From the NCBI GenBank assembly GCA_038147495.1, contig JAYQTT010000002.1:124001-188000 (forward strand): 64,000 nucleotides of DNA, given 5' to 3'. The notes below the pieces were generated by a model. The model was not told the origin of the DNA. It did not search any database and saw only the letters and a program-made list of their open reading frames with translations. The DNA comes from MED-G116 sp038147495. GTDB lineage: Bacteria; Pseudomonadota; Alphaproteobacteria; Puniceispirillales; Puniceispirillaceae. The position numbers and the translations under genes are program-made. This document shows, piece after piece, positions 1-7,048 of this stretch. The stretch's first letter is position 1. Each line of letters begins with the position of its first letter.

Positions 1-1071
1 CCGGTTTTCTGCACGCACGCCAAGTTGCGGGGTGAGCAATTGCAGATAGTCAACCACGATCAGTCCAAGCCCTGACGTGCGTTTCAGCCTGCGAGCGCGG
101 CTGGCCAATTGCGAGACCGAAAGTGATGGTGTGTCGTCAATGAAGAAGGGGGCTGTCGACATGGCGTCACTGGCAGTGATCAATCGCTCAAATTCCTCGC
201 TGCCCAGTTTGCCGCGCCTGATCTGGTCAGAAGGTACGCGCGCCCGTTCACTCAGGATACGATTGCCAAGCTGTTCCGCCGACATCTCAAGTGAGAAAAA
301 TGCCACCGGTGCGGCGCGTTCTCCGGTTCTTGTCGTGGTTGCCGTGTGAAACGCCATATTTGTGGCAAGCGCGGTCTTGCCCATAGCCGGGCGCCCGGCG
401 AGGATGATCAAGTCTGATCGGTGGAAACCGCCAAGCAAATTGTTCAAATCTGTCAGGCCGGTACTTGTGCCGGATAGATGGCCGTCACTTTTCCTGGCGA
501 TGTCTGCCTGATTGATTGTCGCTGCCATGACCGAGTCGAATGCACGCAAACCGGCACCAGCGTTTTCAGTCTCTGCAAGGCGAAACAGTTGTGCTTCTGC
601 GGCTTCAATCTGGGTGGTTGCCGCTGTGTCGATATCGGGGTGGCTGGCATCATGGATCACGCTGTCGCCGATCATGATCAATTCGCGGCGCAGATGCGCC
701 TCATAGATTGTGCGGGCGTAATCGGCTGCTTGCGTAATGCTGATCACGCCGTCTGCAAGTTCACCCAGATATTCCTCTGCACTGGTCTCGGCAAAATCCT
801 CCTCACCGCTAAAATATGATTTGAGTGTGACCGGGTTGGCGAGCTGGCCGCGCTCAATCATTCGCACCATTGTCGTAAAGATGCGGCCGTGGAGCGGGTC
901 ATAGAAATGCTCGGCACGAAGCCGGTCATCTATGCGCTCAAACACGCTGTTTTCAAGGAGAATGGCGCCAAGCAAATTCTGCTCAGCGGGCAAATTATGT
1001 GGCACTTTTCGGGTCGGCTGGCTGTTGCCGCCTACTGGAAAAGTTTCAATGTTGCTTGTTTCCTCGGCCAT
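1..1071 (-). CDS. dnaB: Replicative DNA helicase DnaB (C-terminus cut off by window start)
   Basis: This is the hexameric helicase that unwinds DNA at the replication fork. Translating the minus strand from the ATG at 1071 gives 357 open residues that run off the window edge. The N-terminal DnaB domain spans about residues 20-130 (motif NLPAEQNLLGAILLEN). The RecA-like ATPase domain follows, with Walker A GRPAMGKTA near residue 226 and Walker B LIVVDYLQLL near residue 340. The visible part ends just after Walker B, so roughly the last 120-150 residues of a usual 480-500 residue protein are missing. It lies downstream of rpsF-rpsR-rplI on the same strand, but the terminator at 1197-1231 suggests its own transcription. 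Identification is firm. Confidence 0.96.
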   Translation of the reverse strand, partial: MAEETSNIETFPVGGNSQPTRKVPHNLPAEQNLLGAILLENSVFERIDDRLRAEHFYDPLHGRIFTTMVRMIERGQLANPVTLKSYFSGEEDFAETSAEEYLGELADGVISITQAADYARTIYEAHLRRELIMIGDSVIHDASHPDIDTAATTQIEAAEAQLFRLAETENAGAGLRAFDSVMAATINQADIARKSDGHLSGTSTGLTDLNNLLGGFHRSDLIILAGRPAMGKTALATNMAFHTATTTRTGERAAPVAFFSLEMSAEQLGNRILSERARVPSDQIRRGKLGSEEFERLITASDAMSTAPFFIDDTPSLSVSQLASRARRLKRTSGLGLIVVDYLQLLTPQLGVRAENR

Positions 1072-1196
1072 GATTACAGCCTAGCAAATTAAGCTGACGA
1101 AGGTGTAGTCAGTTTATCTTGTGAGGGGGCTGTTAAGGTTGTGGGAAATGGGGATAAGTCGCAAATCACCCTGCTGCCACAAACATGAGGTGGATA

Positions 1197-1231
1197 AAAA
1201 AAACAGCCGGGCGCGGGGCCCGACTGTTTTT
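1197..1231 (-). terminator. Rho-independent terminator of the rpsF-rpsR-rplI operon
   Basis: Read on the minus strand, a GC-rich stem (CGGGC pairing with GCCCG, extended by AAAACAG/CTGTTTT) is followed by a run of eight T. It sits about 30 bases past the rplI stop and 125 bases before the dnaB start. It therefore ends the ribosomal operon and separates it from dnaB. Confidence 0.8.
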
Positions 1232-1258
1232 AAGTATTAGTTAATTCTGGTCGCTCTG

Positions 1259-1870
1259 TTAGGCGTTGTCAGAATCGTCGTCTGCGTCTGCTGCTGCTTC
1301 GTCTGCTGCTGCTTCGACTTCTTCAACGGCGGCGATGGCCTCGGCGATTGCATCCGGCTCATCGTCAACATCCTGAACGCCGCCTGTTACGGCAACGCCT
1401 GTCTTCAGCTGGGTCTCGGCTTCATCCAGTGAACGGGCAACATTGACAACGACTGTCACTGCCACTTCGGGGTGAAGTGTGACACGGATGTCATGAAGGC
1501 CTAGGGTCTTGATGGATTTGTCCATGACGACCTGGCTGCGCTGGATTGTGAAGCCAGCTTCGGTCACGCCCTCGGCAATGTCACGCGAGGTGACTGAACC
1601 GAAAAGCTGTCCCATCTCCGATGCGGCGCGCACCATGCTGATAGCAAGGCCTGACATTTTCTTGGCCTCGGTCTCAGCTTCGCCACGACGCTGAAGATTG
1701 TCGGCTTCACGCTGCGCCTTTTCGGCTTCAAAACGTTCAAGATTGGCTTTGTTAGCCCGCATTGCTTTGCCTTGTGGCAAAAGAAAGTTCCGCGCATATC
1801 CTGGCTTGACGGTCACGAGATCGCCCATCTGTCCAAGTTTTTCCACGCGTTCAAGCAAAATGATCTGCAT
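1259..1870 (-). CDS. rplI: 50S ribosomal protein bL9
   Basis: This is a large-subunit ribosomal protein that binds 23S rRNA at the base of the L1 stalk. The N-terminus carries the bL9 signature (MQIILLERVEKLGQMGDLVTV, then GYARNFLLPQGKA at about residues 24-36). It is followed by the connecting helix and the C-terminal domain. At 203 residues it is longer than the common 148-150. The excess is an Ala/Glu/Asp-rich acidic tail from about residue 170. It is the last gene of rpsF-rpsR-rplI, 28 bases after rpsR. Confidence 0.96.
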   Translation of the reverse strand: MQIILLERVEKLGQMGDLVTVKPGYARNFLLPQGKAMRANKANLERFEAEKAQREADNLQRRGEAETEAKKMSGLAISMVRAASEMGQLFGSVTSRDIAEGVTEAGFTIQRSQVVMDKSIKTLGLHDIRVTLHPEVAVTVVVNVARSLDEAETQLKTGVAVTGGVQDVDDEPDAIAEAIAAVEEVEAAADEAAADADDDSDNA

Positions 1871-1898
1871 TGTTTGTCTCCTTGGTTCCAGCCGTTGC

Positions 1899-2153
1899 TT
1901 ACGATGTCACGTAAGGCATCAGAGCCAGAAAACGGGCCCGTTTGATGGCTGTGGCCAGTTCACGCTGTTTCTTTGCTGAAACGGCTGAAATACGTGATGG
2001 TACGATTTTGCCCCGCTCTGAGGTGTAACGCGCCAGCAGCTTGGTGTCCTTGTAATCAATCTTCGGCGCATTAGGTCCGGAGAAAGGGCAAGATTTGCGG
2101 CGGCGACCAAAGGGCTTGCGAACGGCTTCGCGTTTGATTTCCAACTGTGTCAT
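1899..2153 (-). CDS. rpsR: 30S ribosomal protein bS18
   Basis: This small-subunit protein binds 16S rRNA together with bS6 in the platform. The 84-residue sequence has the S18 core: RRKSCPFSG, the IDYKDTKLLARYTSERGKI segment and the basic C-terminus AIKRARFLALMPY. It starts 3 bases after the rpsF stop, so it is almost certainly co-translated with its binding partner. Length and sequence are typical of alphaproteobacteria. Confidence 0.97.
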   Translation of the reverse strand: MTQLEIKREAVRKPFGRRRKSCPFSGPNAPKIDYKDTKLLARYTSERGKIVPSRISAVSAKKQRELATAIKRARFLALMPYVTS

Positions 2154-2156
2154 CGA

Positions 2157-2609
2157 TTAGTCCTCGCTGCTATCGTTTGCGTCATCTGCATCGGCGTCAG
2201 ACCCTGATGCGTCAGAATCGTCACCGGCATCGCTGTTGCGTGGGCCGTCACGGTGGCCATCACGGCCGCCGCGAGACGGACGCTCATTTTTGCTCTGCAT
2301 GATAATTGACGGGCCTTCTTCGACCTCTTCAATTCTGACATTCAAAAACCGCAAAACATCCTCGTTCAATCCCATGACCCGCTCATATTCTTTAAGCGCT
2401 TCCTGGTCTGTTTCCATATTGAACATGATGTAATGGCCTTTCCGGTTCTTTTTGATCCGGTAGGCGAGAGACCGAAGCCCCCAATATTCGCGTTTTTTGA
2501 TTGATCCGCCGGCGGATTCAATAATCCCGGCAAATTCATCTGCCATGGCCTCGACCTGTGTGGCAGAAATATCCTGACGTGCAATAAACACGCTTTCATA
2601 CAAGCGCAT
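2157..2609 (-). CDS. rpsF: 30S ribosomal protein bS6
   Basis: This is the small-subunit platform protein that pairs with bS18. The ATG at 2609 is chosen because a strong AGGAGG lies 7-8 bases upstream and the protein then begins MRLYESVFIARQDIS, as S6 proteins do. The same frame stays open upstream to 2750 but without family similarity. At 150 residues it has the S6 ferredoxin-like core up to about residue 95 and then an Arg/Gly stretch. It ends in an unusually acidic Asp/Ser tail of about 25 residues. It is the first gene of the rpsF-rpsR-rplI operon. Confidence 0.95.
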   Translation of the reverse strand: MRLYESVFIARQDISATQVEAMADEFAGIIESAGGSIKKREYWGLRSLAYRIKKNRKGHYIMFNMETDQEALKEYERVMGLNEDVLRFLNVRIEEVEEGPSIIMQSKNERPSRGGRDGHRDGPRNSDAGDDSDASGSDADADDANDSSED

Positions 2610-2947
2610 GAACAACTCCTCCTGGCTCATCGTCAGGGGCGTAAAAGACCCTGACAAACCGGTTTCCCGGCAAGGATTTAACATAGATGTTTTCGTCTGC
2701 GGGTGCGCTGGTTTCCAGCCAATTGCCCTTGGACGAGGCGCACAATACACGAAACCGGGTAAACTGCAAGCGTTGATCTGGCGTGTTTTCAGGTGACTTA
2801 CTGAATCTTGCCAATTTGTTCAGGATATGGAATAGCTCTGGTCCAGATGATTATGCCCCTGCAGTGATGGGCCGGACCAAGGTCTGCAGCAACGCCGGGG
2901 ATTGCCGCTATCGTCTTGCAGCGATGATGGCCAGAAAGGGCGCGTAA
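2610..2947. other. Divergent intergenic region between rpsF and fabD
   Basis: These 338 bases must hold the promoters of the minus-strand ribosomal operon and of plus-strand fabD. I see no convincing sigma-70 pair on either strand. A loose TTGCCA at 2808 with AATAGC 17 bases on points towards fabD. Short partly repeated words (TGCAGTGATGGGCC near 2860, TGCAGCGATGATGGCC near 2919) lie before fabD. No gene, tRNA or terminator is visible. Confidence 0.4.
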
Positions 2948-3895
2948 ATGAGCAAAAAAGTCGTTTTTCAGTTTCCGGGTCAGGGATCACAAGCCGTTGG
3001 AATGGGCGTTGCACTCGCGGCTGAGCATAGTGTTGCCCGTCAGGTGTTTGACGAGGTGAATGATGCACTCGGCGAAGATCTGTTTGCGCTGATGGCAGAG
3101 GGGCCGGAAGATGAAATCAGGCTGACCCGCAATGCCCAGCCCGCACTGTTGGCGACATCCATGGCCGGTTTGGCAGTTTTGCGAGAAAAAACAGGCAAAA
3201 ACATTGCAGATCTGGCGAGCTACACCGCCGGTCATTCGCTTGGTGAATATGCGGCGTTGACAGCTTCAGGCAGCCTTGGCCTTGCCGATGCTGCACGGCT
3301 ATTACGTCTGCGTGGCGAGTCGATGCAGAATGCGGTGCCGGTGGGTGAGGGCGCGATGGCCGCCATCCTTGGGGCCGATGAGGCGCTAATAGACGAAATT
3401 GTTACAGACGCAAGTGACGCCGGTGTTGTTCAGTTGGCGAACGACAATGCTCCCGGCCAAATCGTCATCAGCGGCGCCACCGGTGCCGTTGAAAAGGCAA
3501 TGGAGATTGCCAAGGGCAAAGGCCTTCGCAAGGTGATCATGCTTCCAGTGAGCGCGCCTTTTCATTGCAGCATGATGTCGCCAGCGGCAGAGGTCATGGC
3601 CGAAGCGCTGGATGGGGTGGATTTCGCTGATGCCGTTGTTCCTGTGGTCTGTAATGTGACAGCCGCACCGGAAACCAAGGCCGATGCGCTGAAGGCCAAT
3701 CTTGTCACGCAGGTAACCGGGCGGGTCAGATGGCGCGAGAGTCTCTTGGCAATGGCAGAGGGTGGTGCCACCCATTTTGTTGAAATCGGTACAGGCAAAG
3801 TGTTGTCCGGGCTGGCAAAACGAAGCCTGTCCGACATCGTCATAGCCAATTTGGACGGCCCGGATGATCTTGCGACTGTTCTGGCCGCGCTCTAG
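2948..3895 (+). CDS. fabD: Malonyl-CoA:ACP transacylase FabD
   Basis: FabD moves the malonyl group from CoA to acyl carrier protein, supplying extender units to type II fatty acid synthesis. The 315-residue sequence starts with FQFPGQGSQ. It has the catalytic serine motif GHSLGEY at residues 95-101 and the catalytic-histidine region APFHCSMM near residue 204. Length and motifs are standard. In most proteobacteria fabD is followed by fabG, acpP and fabF. Here the next genes are two tRNAs and trigger factor, so fabD stands alone and its partners must lie elsewhere. Confidence 0.96.
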   Translation: MSKKVVFQFPGQGSQAVGMGVALAAEHSVARQVFDEVNDALGEDLFALMAEGPEDEIRLTRNAQPALLATSMAGLAVLREKTGKNIADLASYTAGHSLGEYAALTASGSLGLADAARLLRLRGESMQNAVPVGEGAMAAILGADEALIDEIVTDASDAGVVQLANDNAPGQIVISGATGAVEKAMEIAKGKGLRKVIMLPVSAPFHCSMMSPAAEVMAEALDGVDFADAVVPVVCNVTAAPETKADALKANLVTQVTGRVRWRESLLAMAEGGATHFVEIGTGKVLSGLAKRSLSDIVIANLDGPDDLATVLAAL

Positions 3896-4050
3896 GAAAT
3901 TACAGCCCGTATCAGGGGGCTGAGGCTGGATGTCGTCACCATGGCGGCAGTGAACAATTCGTCTTGGTCAAAACGCGCTTGCAAGGCAAAACGGCTTGGA
4001 CTATGTTCCGCGCAGTTTTGCGGCCCCGTTAGCGGTTGCGAGGCAGTATG

Positions 4051-4127
4051 GCGGGTGTAGCTCAGTTGGTTAGAGCGCCAGTTTGTGGCACTGGAGGTCG
4101 CCGGTTCGAAACCGGTCACTCGCCCCA
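4051..4127 (+). tRNA. tRNA-His (GTG)
   Basis: A complete cloverleaf can be folded: acceptor GCGGGTG/CACTCGC, D stem GCTC/GAGC, anticodon stem CCAGT/ACTGG with anticodon GTG at 4085-4087, and T arm with TTCGAAA. The discriminator is C73 (4124) and CCA is encoded. The base before the acceptor (4050) is G, which would pair with C73 as the standard G-1 identity element of tRNA-His. Confidence 0.96.
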
Positions 4128-4217
4128 TTTCCCCCTAACACCGGGGACCTGCTGGTTTTTCAAAGTGCCAGTAAGCCAGCGGGCCTTCTGGTCTTTTGGC
4201 AGGTGAAAACTGAGTGC

Positions 4218-4302
4218 GCGGGCGTGGCGGAATTGGTAGACGCGCTGGTTTTAGGTACCAGTGGCGAAAGTCGTGGGGGTTCAAGTCCCTCCGCCCGCAC
4301 CA
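4218..4302 (+). tRNA. tRNA-Leu (TAG)
   Basis: This 85-base class II tRNA has acceptor GCGGGCG/CGCCCGC, anticodon stem CTGGT/ACCAG, anticodon TAG at 4252-4254, a long variable arm (GTGGCGAAAGTCGT region), T loop TTCAAGT and encoded ACCA end. It decodes CUN leucine codons. It lies 90 bases after tRNA-His and is probably co-transcribed with it. Confidence 0.96.
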
Positions 4303-4447
4303 GACTTGGCAGCTGCACTAACGATCTGATGATCGGGAGAGTGACGACAGAGACGGTCTTATAACTGGTGAGATCAATGAGATTTGAATGGGTGCCGGCA
4401 CAAAGTCGTGATCGCTGACGCGCCGCAAAAAAAGGAAACTGGGTTCG

Positions 4448-5941
4448 ATGAATGTTTCACAGACCAAAGCCGAGGGGCTTGTCCGCGAATATGCGATTGT
4501 GATCACCGCTGATGAGATTGACAAGGAAGTGGCTGTTAAGCTGTCTGAACTTGCCAAGACGGTGAAAATGCCCGGCTTTCGTCCCGGTAAAGTTCCGATG
4601 TCTGTTGTCAAATCGCGTTTTGGACCTCAGGTACAGGGTGATGCGATCAAGACGGCGCTCGATGAAGGTGCGCGTCAGGCCATCGAAGGCAATGATCTGC
4701 GTCTGGCAAGCCAGCCAAGCGTTGACATCAAAGAATATGAAGAAGGCAAGGACCTGACAGCATCGCTGACATGCGAAGTGATGCCTGACATTACCGTCCC
4801 CGATCTCGCTAAGCTGAAGATCGAGAAGCCCACTCTTGAAGCGGGTGATGCAGAGGTTGACGAGGCGTTGTCAAACATCGCCGAGGGCAACAGGCCAAGT
4901 GTTGAAGTCAAAAAGAGCCGCGCAGCCAAGAATGGTGACATTCTGGTCATCGACTTCATTGGTAGAATTGACGGTGAGGCATTTGAAGGCGGTGCGGCGG
5001 ACGGGCATGCGCTGGAACTCGGTTCAAACAGCTTCATTCCCGGCTTTGAAGACGGTTTGATCGGTGCAAAGGTTGGCCAGACACTTGATGTTAATGTGTC
5101 ATTCCCTGAAGACTATCAAGCCGCGCATCTTGCCGGTAAGCCCGCTGTGTTCGAAGTGACCGTGCAGGAAATGCGCGAGCAGGCAGAGGCACGCATTGAT
5201 GATGATCTCGGTGTGCGTCTTGGATTTGAGAACCTTCAAGGCTTGAAAGACGCTGTGCGGGAACAGATCAATGCACAGCATGCAACAGCACTTCGTCAGG
5301 CTCTGAAGAAAAACGTTCTCGATGCGCTTGCCGATGGCCCGGATTTTGACGTCCCGCCATCACTCTACAAGCAGGAATATGAATCAGTTGCACGGGCGAT
5401 GAACCCAACTGCGCATGATCACAATCATGATCACATGACCATGACCATGACCATGACCACCATCACCCTGCTGCCGATGAAGGGTATGGATGATGCGGCA
5501 AAAGAAGAGGCTGCAAGCGTGGCTCAGCGCAGGGTTCGCCTTGGTCTTTTGCTGACAGAGATTGGCCGCACAAACAACATTGACGTCAGCGAGGAAGATA
5601 CCCACCAGGCGGTAATGGATGAGGCGCGCCGCTATCCGGGGCAGGAGCAGATGGTTTTTGAATATTTCCAGAAAAACCCGGAAGCGATGCAACAGCTGGC
5701 AGGCCCGATCTTTGAAGACAAGACGATCGATTTCATCATGGAAATGGCCAAAGTGACCGAGGTCAAGACCAGCGTTGAAGCGCTTTATGCAGAGCCTGAG
5801 GCCGCTGCACCGGCAAAGAAGACAGCCAAAAAAGCGGCCAAGAAGGCGAGCGCGAAGAAAGCGCCAAAAGAGGCTGCAGCAAAGAAAGCGCCTGCGAAAA
5901 AGGCGGCCGCCAAAAAAGCGGCAAAGAAAGCCAGCAAGTAA
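4448..5941 (+). CDS. tig: Trigger factor (ribosome-associated chaperone and PPIase) with His/Thr insert and Lys/Ala tail
   Basis: Trigger factor binds at the ribosome exit tunnel and shelters nascent chains. The ribosome-binding signature (MPGFRPGKVPMSVVKSRFG) is near residues 38-56. The FKBP-type PPIase domain is at about 155-245 (GDILVIDFIGRIDGEAFEGG), and the helical C-terminal domain follows. At 497 residues it is longer than the usual 430-450. Two oddities add length. At about residues 323-345 an MT-repeat stretch reads as a His/Asp run in the -1 frame, suggesting two compensating one-base shifts. Residues 455-497 form a histone H1-like tail of AKKA-type repeats. Upstream AAGGAAA supports the start. 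The neighbours clpP, clpX and lon match the common tig-clpP-clpX-lon order. Confidence 0.94.
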   Translation: MNVSQTKAEGLVREYAIVITADEIDKEVAVKLSELAKTVKMPGFRPGKVPMSVVKSRFGPQVQGDAIKTALDEGARQAIEGNDLRLASQPSVDIKEYEEGKDLTASLTCEVMPDITVPDLAKLKIEKPTLEAGDAEVDEALSNIAEGNRPSVEVKKSRAAKNGDILVIDFIGRIDGEAFEGGAADGHALELGSNSFIPGFEDGLIGAKVGQTLDVNVSFPEDYQAAHLAGKPAVFEVTVQEMREQAEARIDDDLGVRLGFENLQGLKDAVREQINAQHATALRQALKKNVLDALADGPDFDVPPSLYKQEYESVARAMNPTAHDHNHDHMTMTMTMTTITLLPMKGMDDAAKEEAASVAQRRVRLGLLLTEIGRTNNIDVSEEDTHQAVMDEARRYPGQEQMVFEYFQKNPEAMQQLAGPIFEDKTIDFIMEMAKVTEVKTSVEALYAEPEAAAPAKKTAKKAAKKASAKKAPKEAAAKKAPAKKAAAKKAAKKASK

Positions 5942-5942
5942 T

Positions 5943-5970
5943 CAGATAAGCAGCACTCGTTGCTTATCTG
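5943..5970 (+). terminator. Perfect 10-bp hairpin after tig
   Basis: CAGATAAGCA (5943-5952) and TGCTTATCTG (5961-5970) are exact inverted copies around an 8-base loop, starting just past the tig stop. No T run follows, so it is either a weak or factor-assisted terminator or a 3-prime-end stabilising stem. Confidence 0.5.
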
Positions 5971-6130
5971 GCGGTCGTTACTCTGTGGAAGGCGTGATTT
6001 CGTCTCCCACGGAGGGCGAATTGTTCGCCGCGGCGAAGGCTAAAAGCTGGAGCGCGCGAGATAGCGCCGAGACAACATCAGTTTTTCAGCCCGATGATAG
6101 CGGATTTAAGCGAAGCGATGTCACTCTTCG

Positions 6131-6159
6131 CTTGAACCGCTTCCTTGCCTTCCCATATA
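6131..6159 (+). promoter_or_regulatory. Heat-shock (sigma-32 type) promoter candidate for clpP
   Basis: CTTGAA at 6131-6136 is followed after 15 bases by CCCATATA at 6152-6159. This resembles the RpoH promoter pattern (CTTGAA, 13-16 bases, CCCCAT-like). It lies about 90 bases before the clpP start in a gene-free stretch. clpP is a classic RpoH target, which supports the reading. No transcription data are available. Confidence 0.55.
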
Positions 6160-6248
6160 GTTTGAAGCGCAACCACGGTGGCCGTGTCCACCTTCCGACC
6201 TTGCCAGCTCCGGTCATGTCTGTGCCGGGTGTTTTGAGGAGATATTTG

Positions 6249-6875
6249 ATGAGTGATTTTGACAAGACCAGCGCCAATCTGGTGCCAATGGTTGTGGAAC
6301 AAACCAATCGGGGTGAGCGTGCCTACGATATTTTCTCTCGTCTTCTCAAGGAGCGGATCATTTTTCTCAATGGGCCGGTAGATGACGGGGTTGCAGCCTT
6401 GGTCTGTTCACAATTGCTGTTTCTCGAGTCGGAAAATCCAAACAAGGATATTTCGATGTACATCAATTCGCCGGGCGGTATCGTGACCTCCGGTTTGGCG
6501 ATTTATGACACCATGGAATATATCCGCCCGGATGTGTCGACGGTGTGCATGGGGCAGGCCGCATCGATGGGGTCGCTTTTATTGACGGCCGGTGCGGCTG
6601 GAAAACGCTTTTGTTTGCCAAACGCAAGGATCATGACCCACCAGCCTAGCGGTGGGTTTCAGGGGCAGGCGAGTGACATCGAAATTCATGCAAAGGAAAT
6701 TCTCGATTTGCGCCGCAGGCTGAACGGAATTTATGAGAAGCATACTGGTAAAACACTGAAACAAATCGAAAAAATCATGGAGCGTGATACGTTCATGACG
6801 GCAGAGGATGCCAAGGAGTTTGGCCTCATTGACGAGGTGGTTGAAACCCGTCCAGTGCCGGCAAAAGAGAAATAG
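6249..6875 (+). CDS. clpP: ATP-dependent Clp protease proteolytic subunit ClpP
   Basis: ClpP is the barrel-shaped serine peptidase that degrades proteins fed to it by ClpX or ClpA. The ATG at 6249 follows a GAGGAG site and gives a 208-residue protein of normal size beginning MSDFDKTSANLVPMVVEQT. The catalytic triad is visible: Ser106 in GQAASMGSLLL, His131 in MTHQPSGG and Asp180 in ERDTFM. The oxyanion motif SPGG is at 74-77. The frame is open far upstream through the tail of tig in another reading frame, but that part is spurious. It sits between tig and clpX. Confidence 0.96.
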   Translation: MSDFDKTSANLVPMVVEQTNRGERAYDIFSRLLKERIIFLNGPVDDGVAALVCSQLLFLESENPNKDISMYINSPGGIVTSGLAIYDTMEYIRPDVSTVCMGQAASMGSLLLTAGAAGKRFCLPNARIMTHQPSGGFQGQASDIEIHAKEILDLRRRLNGIYEKHTGKTLKQIEKIMERDTFMTAEDAKEFGLIDEVVETRPVPAKEK

Positions 6876-6966
6876 ACCCTGCTTTGTGGTCATTTGGGCA
6901 TGTGATTTGCACACAGGTCACGAATGGTGCAGGCGTGAAGATTTCTGCGGTGGTCAAAGATTTCAA

Positions 6967-6994
6967 TTGAAACCTTGGCTATTGCGCCCCTAGA
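6967..6994 (+). promoter_or_regulatory. Possible heat-shock promoter for clpX
   Basis: TTGAAA (6967-6972), a 14-base gap and CCCCTAGA (6987-6994) give a partial match to the sigma-32 pattern, 55 bases upstream of the clpX start. The match is weaker than the one before clpP; clpX might also be read through from clpP. Confidence 0.35.
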
Positions 6995-7048
6995 CTAGGC
7001 AAAGAGAACGCGTGGTGCAGTCACGCAACGGTGGCGAGGAGCTGGAAA

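Noticed and set aside
3892..4128. 78-residue minus-strand frame containing GFEPATSSATNWRSNQL
   Set aside because: This is the well-known false protein produced by reading the antisense of a tRNA gene, here tRNA-His.
5414..5470. CATGAC-repeat stretch considered as a CRISPR-like or phase-variable repeat
   Set aside because: The unit is too short and few for CRISPR, and it lies within a coding region; it is treated as a frameshifted His/Asp insert instead.
5775..6248. N-terminal extension of the clpP frame running back into tig
   Set aside because: It reads the Lys/Ala tail of tig out of frame as Arg-rich sequence; clpP has a proper start and ribosome site at 6249.
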